A stretch of DNA of 64,000 nt from Chelatococcus sp. Its GTDB lineage: Bacteria > Pseudomonadota > Alphaproteobacteria > Rhizobiales > Beijerinckiaceae. Of this stretch, positions 17,031 to 24,178 are shown piece after piece. The notes under the pieces were generated by a model. It did not search any database. It had not been told where the DNA came from and was given only the letters and a program-made list of their open reading frames with translations. Location of the stretch: contig QFQY01000002.1 in NCBI GenBank assembly GCA_003248805.1, positions 1 to 64,000 on the forward strand, given 5' to 3'. Numbering within the stretch: position 1 is the stretch's first letter; each line of letters opens with the position of its first letter. Position numbers and translations under genes: made by a program.

Positions 17031-17404
17031 AGTACTTCATCGCTACCTACGACATCGAAGCGGCGCCCGGAGATCCCCACAACAGGTTCCTCGAGGCGGC
17101 GGTCGCGCGAGGATGGACCGATACCCTCACCGTCGGTGACCGATCCGAGCGGTTGCCGACCTCCACGCTCATCGGCAGTTTCCGCAGCCTCGACGATGCG
17201 CATCGATCGTTCGAAGCCGCCATCGTCGACGCAAACGAAACAATGTCTCCGGCGAGGCTGAACGTCGAGCGCCGGTACATCGTCGAGCGGGCGTCCGGCG
17301 GTCGGCTGCTGGCCAGAAAAACCGAGTGGGTCAAGACCAACATCGCTCGGCTGAATAGCCTGCTCCGACCAAAAGCGCGGAGAGACGGTCGCGACGCGAA
17401 GTGA
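17027..17404 (+). CDS. small ferredoxin-fold-like protein, Cas2/SinR-like pattern
   Basis: This 125-residue protein starts at GTG 17027, overlapping the zinc-ribbon stop. The N-terminus KYFIATYDIE is a beta strand typical of Cas2, VapD and SinR-like ferredoxin-fold proteins. It is followed by a helix (HNRFLEAAVARGW) and a second strand (LPTSTLIGSF) and helix (DDAHRSFEAAIV). The C-terminal 40 residues are basic and probably extended. No cas1 or CRISPR repeat-spacer unit is nearby, so a CRISPR role is unlikely; a small RNase or DNA-binding subunit is one possibility. The fold assignment is by eye and tentative. The gene is tail to tail with an SDR gene. Confidence 0.6.
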   Translation: MKYFIATYDIEAAPGDPHNRFLEAAVARGWTDTLTVGDRSERLPTSTLIGSFRSLDDAHRSFEAAIVDANETMSPARLNVERRYIVERASGGRLLARKTEWVKTNIARLNSLLRPKARRDGRDAK

Positions 17405-17448
17405 CCCCGAGGACGACACGCCGCCCAGGGGCATGACACTCCCTCTGT

Positions 17449-18246
17449 CTACTGGGGCTGCCCCGATCCCGGCTCCGCCATCTTGCGGTGCTGCTTCGCG
17501 AGGGTTTCGGCCGGCGTGACGTTCGCGAGGGAGGACTGGATCTTATTCTTCCAGCCACTGACCACATCGCCCTCGCCTGCCACCAGCGCTTCATAGCCTG
17601 CCTTGGCGACGTCCCGGGGGTCGTCCTTCTCGTCTTGCCCGATCTTGGTGTCGAGCAAACCAGCACGTTCGAAGAAGCGGGTCTCGGTCGCCCCCGGCAT
17701 CAGGCAGGTGACTGTCACGCCGGTATCCCTAAGCTCCTCGCGCAGCGCGAAGGAAAAGGAGTCGATGAAGGCCTTGGTGCCGTTATAGACCGCCTGGAAG
17801 GTGCCCGGCATGAAGCCCGCAATCGAACCGGTGATGAGGATACGGCCCTCTCCACGATCGCGCATCTGTTGGCCGACCTTCTTCAGGAGCAACAGCGTAC
17901 CGACGATATTGGTGTCGATGACCCTCAGCCATTCGGCGTCGTCCTGGTCGAGAAAGCCATGGCCGAGACCGCGCCCCGCGTTTGCGAAAAGCAGGTCGAC
18001 CTGCCGCCCGGACTTGGCGACCTCAGCGAAGAGTTCGTCGACCCCTTCCTCGTCGCTCAGATCGGCGACGACGGAGACGACATTGGCACCCTGGGAGCGC
18101 AGCGTCTCGGCCGCATCGTGGATATCCGTCTCGTCCGCCGCGATGATCAGATCGTAGCCGTCCTTCGCGGCGAGCCGTGCCAGCTCAAGACCAATCCCAC
18201 TCGATGCGCCGGTGACCAGCGCGAGCTTTCCGATTGCCTGTCCCAT
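17449..18246 (-). CDS. SDR-family NAD(P)-dependent oxidoreductase
   Basis: This 265-residue classical short-chain dehydrogenase has the cofactor motif TGASSGIG near the N-terminus, NAG at about residue 90, and the active site Ser...Tyr-x3-Lys in GSIAG...AVYNGTKAF. I placed the start at 18246 (MGQAIGK) because an AAGGAG site precedes it; a longer frame from 18264 lacks one. Substrate unknown. A C-terminal alcohol dehydrogenase remnant lies 15 bp upstream on the same strand, so this was probably the second gene of an SDR-ADH operon whose first gene was destroyed by insertion-sequence DNA. Confidence 0.9.
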   Translation of the reverse strand: MGQAIGKLALVTGASSGIGLELARLAAKDGYDLIIAADETDIHDAAETLRSQGANVVSVVADLSDEEGVDELFAEVAKSGRQVDLLFANAGRGLGHGFLDQDDAEWLRVIDTNIVGTLLLLKKVGQQMRDRGEGRILITGSIAGFMPGTFQAVYNGTKAFIDSFSFALREELRDTGVTVTCLMPGATETRFFERAGLLDTKIGQDEKDDPRDVAKAGYEALVAGEGDVVSGWKNKIQSSLANVTPAETLAKQHRKMAEPGSGQPQ

Positions 18247-18260
18247 GTGATGCTCCTTCG

Positions 18261-18383
18261 TCACGGGGTGAGGACGACCTTGATGCAGCCGTCCTCCTTG
18301 TCTCGGAATTTTTGGTAGAGGTCCGGCCCGTCCTCGAGCCCGGCTCGATGCGTGATCACGAATGAAGGATCGATCTCGCCCGC
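18261..18383 (-). pseudogene. zinc-dependent alcohol dehydrogenase, C-terminal remnant
   Basis: About 39 codons remain: EIDPSFVITHRAGLEDGP followed by YQKFRDKEDGCIKVVLTP and a stop. This is the characteristic C-terminus of glutathione-dependent-formaldehyde-dehydrogenase-like zinc alcohol dehydrogenases. Upstream the homology ends at about 18383, where the sequence becomes an IstB fragment on the other strand. Roughly 350 codons are missing. Confidence 0.8.
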
Positions 18384-18464
18384 ATGGACTTCATCGTCCT
18401 GGACGAACTTGGCTATCTGCCCTTCGCACAGTCCGGAGGACAACTGCTCTTCCACCTGGTCAGC
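18384..18464 (+). mobile_element. IstB (IS21 helper ATPase) fragment
   Basis: The 27 codons from 18384 read as the Walker B region of IstB (DFIVLDELGYLPFAQSGGQ followed by LLFHLVS). The match stops near 18465, where the reading frame passes directly into IS3 OrfB sequence. Both ends are cut, so only a scar of an IS21-family element is left. Confidence 0.75.
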
Positions 18465-19280
18465 ACACTCGGCCAGCATCGCTCGACCTAGCGCAAGAAG
18501 CCTTGCGGCCGTGCAGATGAAGAGGCGTTGACCGCCGACATCATCCGGCTCGCTTCCCTGTATGGCCGCTATGGCTATCGCCGGATCACGGCGATGCTGC
18601 GGTCGGAGGGATGGACGGTCAACGCCAAACGCGTCGAGCGCATCTGGCGGCGGGAGGGGCTGAAGGTTCCCCAGAAGCAACCGAAGAAAGGCCGGCTCTG
18701 GCTGAATGACGGATCGTGCATCCGGCTTCGGCCCGAGCATCCAAACCATGTCTGGTCCTATGACTTCGTCGAGGGCCGGACCCACGATGGCAGAAAGTTC
18801 CGCATGCTCAACATCATCGACGAGTTCACTCGGGAGTGCCTGGCGATCCGGATCGGTCGCAAGCTCAACTCGACCGACGTCATCGACGTTCTGTCGGACC
18901 TGTTCATTCTGCGCGGCGTGCCGGGCCATGTTCGTTCCGACAATGGCCCGGAGTTCATCGCCAAGGCCTTGCGGGAGTGGATCGTGGCCGTCGGCGCAAA
19001 GACCGCGTTCATCGAGCCGGGCAGCCCTTGGGAGAACGGCTATTGCGAGAGCTTCAACTCGAAGCTGCGCGACGAACTGCTCAACGGGGAGATCTTCTAC
19101 AGCCTCGCTGAGGCAAAGGTTATCATCGAGGCATGGCGACGCTACTACAATAACGAGCGGCCGCACTCATCGCTTGGATATAAACCGCCGGCCCCGGAGG
19201 CCATTATCTGGCCCGCGCCGTCACGCGGGTCAGCACCATCATCTGCCCAAGCGATGGCCCAAAAGCCCATCATGCACTAA
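18465..19280 (+). pseudogene. IS3-family transposase OrfB, 5'-truncated with nonsense codon
   Basis: The frame carries an rve integrase core: HTH-like RYGYRRITAMLR, then the DDE acidic residues in WSYDFVEGRTHDGR, VRSDNGPEF and the ENGYCESFNSKLRDE Glu, and the end GYKPPAPEA. Upstream of TTG 18528 the homology continues (RKKPCGRADEEAL) through a TAG at 18489, which replaces the Gln of the usual GQHRSTQRK, and then joins the IstB scar. OrfA is absent. A putative right terminal sequence follows the stop (ACCGGACCACCCCATGGGG, about 19288-19306). The element is therefore inactive unless complemented, though the catalytic core is intact from 18528. Confidence 0.85.
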
Positions 19281-19464
19281 GACTGAAACCGGACCACCCC
19301 ATGGGGTCAGGCCACGACTAGGCAACCGTTGTGGTTTCCCTTGCTTGATCTATCGCCAGAACAGCATAAAATGATGTGGTTCGGTCTCACTCAATAGCAT
19401 CACTCACTGGGTTAGATCGAAACGGAATTCCCCTTGTATTTCAAGGAAATGGGGACCGACCAGC
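19281..19464. other. IS right flank, no gene
   Basis: After the transposase stop there is a short GC-rich terminal-repeat-like segment to about 19315 and then more AT-rich DNA without any supportable coding frame, ending at a tRNA-like 3' fragment. Confidence 0.4.
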
Positions 19465-19490
19465 AGGTTCGAGTCCTCTCCTGGGCACCA
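19465..19490 (+). other. tRNA-Leu 3'-end remnant, candidate att site
   Basis: The 26 bases read as a T-loop (TTCGAGT), the 3' half of a T-stem (CCTCT), the acceptor strand CCTGGGC and ACCA. The acceptor would pair with GCCCAGG, the usual 5' end of an alphaproteobacterial tRNA-Leu. No 5' part of a tRNA lies upstream and only three T-stem pairs can form, so this is a fragment, not a functional tRNA. Such 3' ends are typical attachment cores of integrative elements, and a broken integrase gene begins 95 bp downstream. Confidence 0.6.
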
Positions 19491-19584
19491 CTCTTTTTCG
19501 CGGTCCGCGTCAAAGAGTGAAACATCGACAAGGACTTGGTGGCGATCCGCTTTCTCCCGGCGGCTTCTGTCCAAGGCTCGGACG

Positions 19585-19898
19585 ATGTCTCATCCCCTCG
19601 CTACCAAGTGGGGATCCTTCTACTTCAACGCGAAGGTACGGAACGCGCTGCGTGATGCCGCGCGCGCGGCCGCACCGCCACTCTTCTCATCACAGAATCC
19701 CACGCCACCGCGACCGTCACCGACAAGGTGTTCCTGTCGCTGCGGACCGAGGATCCCGAGACCGCCAAGACCCGCTTTCGGAGAGCGACGCATGGCGTCG
19801 ATCGGTATCTGAATGCGCTGGCGAACGGGCCGCAGCCGCTGATCCGGACGCGACGGAGCGCGCTCGCCGGCGAGATCGGTCGCAAGGCTTCGTCGAGA
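19585..19898 (+). pseudogene. site-specific integrase, N-terminal remnant with frameshift
   Basis: A frame starting at ATG 19585 (MSHPLATKWGSFYFNAKV) resembles the start of phage-type integrases. The match then resumes in another frame from about 19716: VFLSLRTEDPETAKTRFRRA, then YLNALANGPQPL and LAGEIGRK, which is the N-terminal arm/SAM-like region of tyrosine recombinases. The catalytic domain with the R-H-R-Y residues is absent. The gene is shifted once and truncated at about 19900, close to the histidine-kinase gene. It fits an integrated element whose integrase has decayed beside its tRNA-type att site. Confidence 0.7.
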
Positions 19899-20017
19899 TC
19901 GGGCGAAGGTGTTCTGACATTTCGGTTCGTTCCAGAAACTTGCATCCCATGCAATCCGGGGCGGCGACAGCACACTATGATGCAGCGCATCGATGATCCG
20001 CTGCACAGGTGTCAGGC

Positions 20018-20860
20018 ATGACCCATGCCCCTTTCGAAGCGCCTGTCGGCACGCAGGCTGTCGATGCCAAGGACGGCGTGCCGAGGCTCAAGATCGACGC
20101 CGGCCGATGCCGCCAGACGCTGGCAATCTCTCGTCGCGCCCGGCCCGGCCAGGCAGGCTCGGATCGCGCGATTGCCACCGAGGAGCCTACCGCAGCGATC
20201 GCTCATGAGGTCGGCCAGCCACTGACGGCGCTACTGCTCCATGCGGAAGCCGGCCTGCGCTGGCTGAACCGCCCAACTCCCGTTCTGGAGGAGGTCCGGC
20301 AGTCGCTCGAAGCGATCCTTTCCGAAGGGCGCAGGGCCAATGAGATCCTCAAACTCATCCGCGCCTCGCTCGCGAGAGCCCCTCTCCGCCGCGAGACGCT
20401 GACAATTCCCGCGCTTGTCGAGAGCGCCATCGCGATCTCCCGGCCGGCCATCACGTCTTCAGAAGTCGATCTGCACCTCGACCTCGGTCCGACGCTTCCG
20501 ACCATTCGAGGCAACGCGGTGCAACTCCAGCAGCTCCTGGTCAACCTCATCCTCAACGCCACTCAGGCAATGAGCGGCCAGAAGACCTGCAGGCGGCTCA
20601 CCGTGAGTGCCTGCCAGCCCGATCCGGACACATTGGCCATCGCTGTGAGCGACACCGGGCCGGGCATCGCGCCGGAGAGCGCGGAATGCGTGTTCGCCCC
20701 TTTCTTCACGACCAAGCGGGATGGGATGGGAATGGGGCTGGCCATCTGCCGGATGGCAGCCGAGGCGCATGGCGGGCGTATCGCGGTCGAGAGCCTCCCC
20801 GGAGCCGGCGCGACGTTCCAGCTGCTGCTTCCCCTGTGTGCGAAGGCAGGCTCGGTTTGA
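20018..20860 (+). CDS. sensor histidine kinase without sensor domain
   Basis: This ~280-residue protein has the H-box AAIAHEVGQPLTALL with phosphoacceptor His63, N-box NLILNATQAM, G1 SDTGPGI, FFTTKRDGMGMGLAI and G2 GAGATFQLLLP. The kinase core is complete and FixL/NtrB-like, but the first ~55 residues show no PAS, GAF or membrane segment. The region before the H-box looks random, so the sensor part has probably been lost and replaced by adjoining DNA next to the integrase remnant. It may be constitutively active or dead. No response regulator gene is adjacent. Start at ATG 20018 is uncertain. Confidence 0.75.
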   Translation: MTHAPFEAPVGTQAVDAKDGVPRLKIDAGRCRQTLAISRRARPGQAGSDRAIATEEPTAAIAHEVGQPLTALLLHAEAGLRWLNRPTPVLEEVRQSLEAILSEGRRANEILKLIRASLARAPLRRETLTIPALVESAIAISRPAITSSEVDLHLDLGPTLPTIRGNAVQLQQLLVNLILNATQAMSGQKTCRRLTVSACQPDPDTLAIAVSDTGPGIAPESAECVFAPFFTTKRDGMGMGLAICRMAAEAHGGRIAVESLPGAGATFQLLLPLCAKAGSV

Positions 20861-21549
20861 CCCGAGCCTTCTCCCAGGACGTCGCCTTGCGCCTGAACTC
20901 GCCCGGCGACACGCCGACCTGACGCCGGAACGCCCTGGGAAAGCTGGACTGGGACGAGAACCGGCAGCAATCCGCGATGTCCGCGGGGCTGAGTTCGGTC
21001 CGGATCAGCAGCTCCTGAGCACGCCTGAAGCGAAGTTCGCCGATAAAGCGATTTGGCGGCGCCCTCATCGCACGGCTGAAGGCGCGCGAAGTGATGCCGG
21101 CCGAGGCAAGCCGGGTTCGACAGCGCGGCGCCGGCCGATCACCCGTCGTCGAGCTCATCGCCGATCCGCTGAGCCATGAGGCGCAGAAACTCGTCACGGA
21201 CATCCGCCTCTTAGGGGACGTTCTCCGCTCTTGCCGCGCTCGATGACGACCGCGAGATGTTGGCGAACACCTCCTTCGACATGACGATGTACAGGATGCC
21301 CTCGAGAAAGCCGAGAATGCGGACGGAATCCTCTGGGACGCCGATAGGGCACAGCCGCAACGTGCCGGCGGCGACCAGCGTGTCCCGGCAATCGCCATCG
21401 CCCCGGCGCTGAACGCGAGCGGCATCGCATCGGGCCGTCGCGAGCGTGATCTCCATCTGTTCCGGCACAAGTGCGAGAATCTCGCCAGGCGGGTGGTTCC
21501 GCGGCTCCGCAGCCACGCCGTTCCAGCCACGCGCCGCAGAACTCGGCAA
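20861..21549 (-). pseudogene. AraC-family regulator, nonsense and frameshift
   Basis: The frame from 21549 encodes an N-terminal sensor-like part (ILALVPEQMEITLATARCD, then VPEDSVRILGFLEGILYIVM) and stops with TAA at 21211. The same frame continues beyond the stop (EADVRDEFLRLMAQRIGDEL). The double helix-turn-helix domain appears in another frame: SRAFSRAMRAPPNRFIGEL, ELSPADIADCCRFSSQSSF, RAFRRQVGVSPGEFRRK. So at least one nonsense and one frameshift separate the sensor from the DNA-binding domain. Its 3' end reaches the histidine-kinase gene, which is on the opposite strand. Confidence 0.75.
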
Positions 21550-21838
21550 CAGCTCCGCAGGCGGAAATTCTGGCCTCCGAGTTCGTGGTTTCCGATCACG
21601 CCAGTCCCCCGAGTCTTCGAAACGACCCCTTGAAATCCCAGGTTGTCAGGTCGATAGAGTCAGGGCCGGCACAAAATACGCAGAGCAGAGCAAATACGAA
21701 ACCGACCGCCTCGGATAAGCTACGCTGGAAATCGCGGCGCATTCTCATGCAGGACACCGCACGAGATCGAAGCCGGAAATTTCATCACCCTGCGGTCCGG
21801 AGAGACCGGCGGAGATCTCGGAATGACCGGACTGTTCC

Positions 21839-22801
21839 ATGCGACGCCCATCGCGCGTCGCGCGCCGCCTGCGTCGGCTAGGATGGAGCCGTTCCTTGGC
21901 TGATCTGGATCACTATGGGGCGCGCGTGCATCACCACTGGCGGGCCGAGGAGGGACAGCTTCTGTTCGCGTCCCTCCCCTCGCCGGCGGGCGTGTCGGTG
22001 TCCCGCATCGCCAGCGCCGGCAATTACGGGATGGTCGTCCCGGTGCCGCCGGAGGACAGCTACGCCCTCTCGCTGGAGTTGATCGATTACGAACAGGGAG
22101 AGCTCTGGCTCGATGGCAGGCAGCACCGGCAACAGCAGCTCTGGAAGGGCCATTCGGCCTTCTACGATCTGCGAGCACGAACCGAGGCCCATCTGGTCGA
22201 TCCCTTCGACTTCCTGCACTTCCACATCCCCCGCCGTTTCCTAGCCGATTTCGCGGACCGGGAGGGACTGGCGCGTTTCCTCGACCTCGAGGTTCCCACG
22301 GGCTTCGGCATCGACGACCCCATCATCGCCCATCTCGGAGCGACGCTGCTCCCGGCGATCGATCGCTCCGGAGAGGCCAGCCGCCTCTTCATCGACTATG
22401 TGACCGGCGCGCTCACCGCTCATATCCTGTCCCGCTACGCCGGCGCCGCGAGATCTCGGCCACGGAGCGGTGGCGGCCTCTCGGACTGGCAGCTCCGCAG
22501 GGCCAAGGAACTGATCGAGGCGAAGCTCGACGGCGACCTCACGATCGCCGACATCGCCCAAGAGTGCGGGCTGACGCCGAGCTACTTCTCGCGCCAGTTT
22601 GCCCGCTCGACCGGGCTTGTTCCCCACCGCTGGCTTCTGAAAAGACGTGTGGAGAAGGCCAAGTCACTGCTGCGGGAAAGCGACCTCAAACTCTCCGAGA
22701 TCGCCCTGGCTTGCGGGTTTTCGGATCAGAGTCACTTTACGCGCGTGTTTTCGAGCATGGAGAACGCGACACCACGACTCTGGCGAGGCAGATTTCGATA
22801 G
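21839..22801 (+). CDS. AraC-family transcriptional regulator
   Basis: This 320-residue protein has an N-terminal ligand-binding-like half (residues about 25-200) and a C-terminal AraC/XylS double helix-turn-helix: DLTIADIAQECGLTPSYFSR, then LKLSEIALACGFSDQSHFTR and VFSSMENATPRLWR. The first ~20 residues are Arg-rich and may be non-native; a later start is possible. It is intact, unlike the AraC gene upstream on the opposite strand. A fragment of a binding-protein gene lies directly downstream and convergent, so the original target operon may be gone. Ligand unknown. Confidence 0.9.
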   Translation: MRRPSRVARRLRRLGWSRSLADLDHYGARVHHHWRAEEGQLLFASLPSPAGVSVSRIASAGNYGMVVPVPPEDSYALSLELIDYEQGELWLDGRQHRQQQLWKGHSAFYDLRARTEAHLVDPFDFLHFHIPRRFLADFADREGLARFLDLEVPTGFGIDDPIIAHLGATLLPAIDRSGEASRLFIDYVTGALTAHILSRYAGAARSRPRSGGGLSDWQLRRAKELIEAKLDGDLTIADIAQECGLTPSYFSRQFARSTGLVPHRWLLKRRVEKAKSLLRESDLKLSEIALACGFSDQSHFTRVFSSMENATPRLWRGRFR

Positions 22802-22805
22802 CGGC

Positions 22806-23060
22806 TCGCAGGCGGCGCTGAGGCCGAGCGCGGCCTCCTGCAGGGCCGGAAGGTCGGTCTCGTCGACGGTGTGGGCCGACAGCATCGGCAGCTCGAGCCC
22901 GGACTGCCACCACAGCCTGACGCAGGTCACGCCGAGCCCCCGGGCATGAAGACGAAGGCCGCATCCGCGCCCGACCAGGCCATCCGGGCGAGATCGCCCG
23001 AGAAGTCGGGTCGGGCAACGGGCTCGTCGCCGTTATACGGGCCTGTGGCGCGCAGCGGCC
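22806..23060 (-). pseudogene. branched-chain-type ABC substrate-binding protein remnant
   Basis: On the minus strand the reading PYNGDEPVARPDFSGDL, ARMAWSGADAAFVFMPGG is followed, after a one-base shift near 22945, by LGVTCVRLWWQSGLELPM and SAHTVDETDLPALQEAALGL. These are the middle-domain patterns of LivK-like periplasmic receptors. Both ends are missing and a frameshift interrupts the rest. It lies between the intact AraC gene and the ABC ATPase gene and belongs to neither. Confidence 0.65.
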
Positions 23061-23079
23061 CCCTGAAGCCGAACCCGTC

Positions 23080-24177
23080 TCAGGCCGAGAGCCAGATCAG
23101 CGCGTGCGGCGAGAGCGTCAGCGTCGTCCGTGCGCCGACCTCGTGCAGATCCCGCCCGGACTGGAACGGCATGTCGACCGCGACCTCCGTCTCGCCGATC
23201 CGCACCCCGTAGCGCACGCTCGCCCCGAGGAATTCGCGATGCGCCACGACGCAGGGCAGGACGAGGCTGTCGCCCGTCGCGACGGAGGGCCCGGCGAGGC
23301 TGGCGTGCTGGGGCCGGAACACCAGCCTGGCGCCGTCGGGAACGACCATGTCGGGGGCGAGCGGGAGCCTGATCCCGCCCTCGATGACGAAATGCCGCTC
23401 TGCGCCCGCGCCGGCGACGACGCCGGCGAGGATGTTGGCGGTGCCGAGGAAACTCGCGACGAAGAGATTGGCGGGGCGCTCGTAGAGCTCCATCGGCGTG
23501 CCGACCTGCTGCACCACGCCGTCGTTCATCACGGCGATGCGGTCGCAGATCGTGTTCGCCTCCTCCTGGTCATGGGTGACGAAGATCGTCGTCAGGCCGA
23601 GGCGCTGCTGCAGGTCGCGCAACTCGCGCCTGACCTGGACGCGCATCTTGGCGTCGAGATTCGAGAGCGGCTCGTCCAGCAGAAGCACCTTCGGCTCCAC
23701 CGCGACCGTCCTGGCGACCGCGACCCGCTGCTGCTGGCCGCCCGAAAGCTGCGACGGGCGGCGCTCCGCCAGATGACCGAGGCCGACGAGGTCGAGCGCC
23801 AGCGACACGCGCCGCGCCACCTCGTCGCGGCGGACGCCGCGCTCCTCCAGCCCGAAGGCGACGTTGCGCGCGACCGTCATATGCGGCCACAGCGCATAGG
23901 ACTGGAAGACCATGCCGACATCGCGCTTCCAGGGCGGCAGGGCGGAAATGTCCTTGCCGCCGATCAGCACGCGGCCGGTGTCGGCCTGGTTGAACCCCGC
24001 GATCAGGCGCAGCAGCGTGGTCTTGCCGCAGCCCGAGGGGCCCAGGAAGGCGAAGAACTCGCCGGGCCGGATCGAGAGGTCGACGGTCTTCAGGACGTGG
24101 TTGTCGCCATAGGACAGGTTCACGCCCTCGATGTCGACCGAGACGGCCGGCGTGGTGAGCGGGGCAATCGCGTTCAT
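23080..24177 (-). CDS. ABC transporter ATP-binding protein, Fbp/Pot type
   Basis: This 365-residue ATPase has Walker A GPSGCGKTT, Q-loop VFQSYALWPHMT, signature LSGGQQQR, Walker B VLLLDEPLSNLDAK and switch His in VTHDQEEA. A C-terminal TOBE-like regulatory domain follows from about residue 245. The architecture fits the CUT1/iron(III)/spermidine/2-aminoethylphosphonate group. It is the last of three minus-strand genes, one base after the permease stop, completing a SBP-permease-ATPase importer. With the neighbouring PhnDCE genes, a phosphonate substrate such as 2-aminoethylphosphonate is a good candidate, iron(III) the main alternative. Confidence 0.9.
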   Translation of the reverse strand: MNAIAPLTTPAVSVDIEGVNLSYGDNHVLKTVDLSIRPGEFFAFLGPSGCGKTTLLRLIAGFNQADTGRVLIGGKDISALPPWKRDVGMVFQSYALWPHMTVARNVAFGLEERGVRRDEVARRVSLALDLVGLGHLAERRPSQLSGGQQQRVAVARTVAVEPKVLLLDEPLSNLDAKMRVQVRRELRDLQQRLGLTTIFVTHDQEEANTICDRIAVMNDGVVQQVGTPMELYERPANLFVASFLGTANILAGVVAGAGAERHFVIEGGIRLPLAPDMVVPDGARLVFRPQHASLAGPSVATGDSLVLPCVVAHREFLGASVRYGVRIGETEVAVDMPFQSGRDLHEVGARTTLTLSPHALIWLSA

Positions 24178-24178
24178 G

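Noticed and set aside
17027..17404. True Cas2 of a CRISPR system
   Set aside because: No cas1, no repeats with spacers, and similarity limited to the general strand-helix pattern.
19465..19490. Functional tRNA-Leu gene
   Set aside because: Only the 3' end is present; no D-arm, anticodon arm or 5' acceptor strand upstream.
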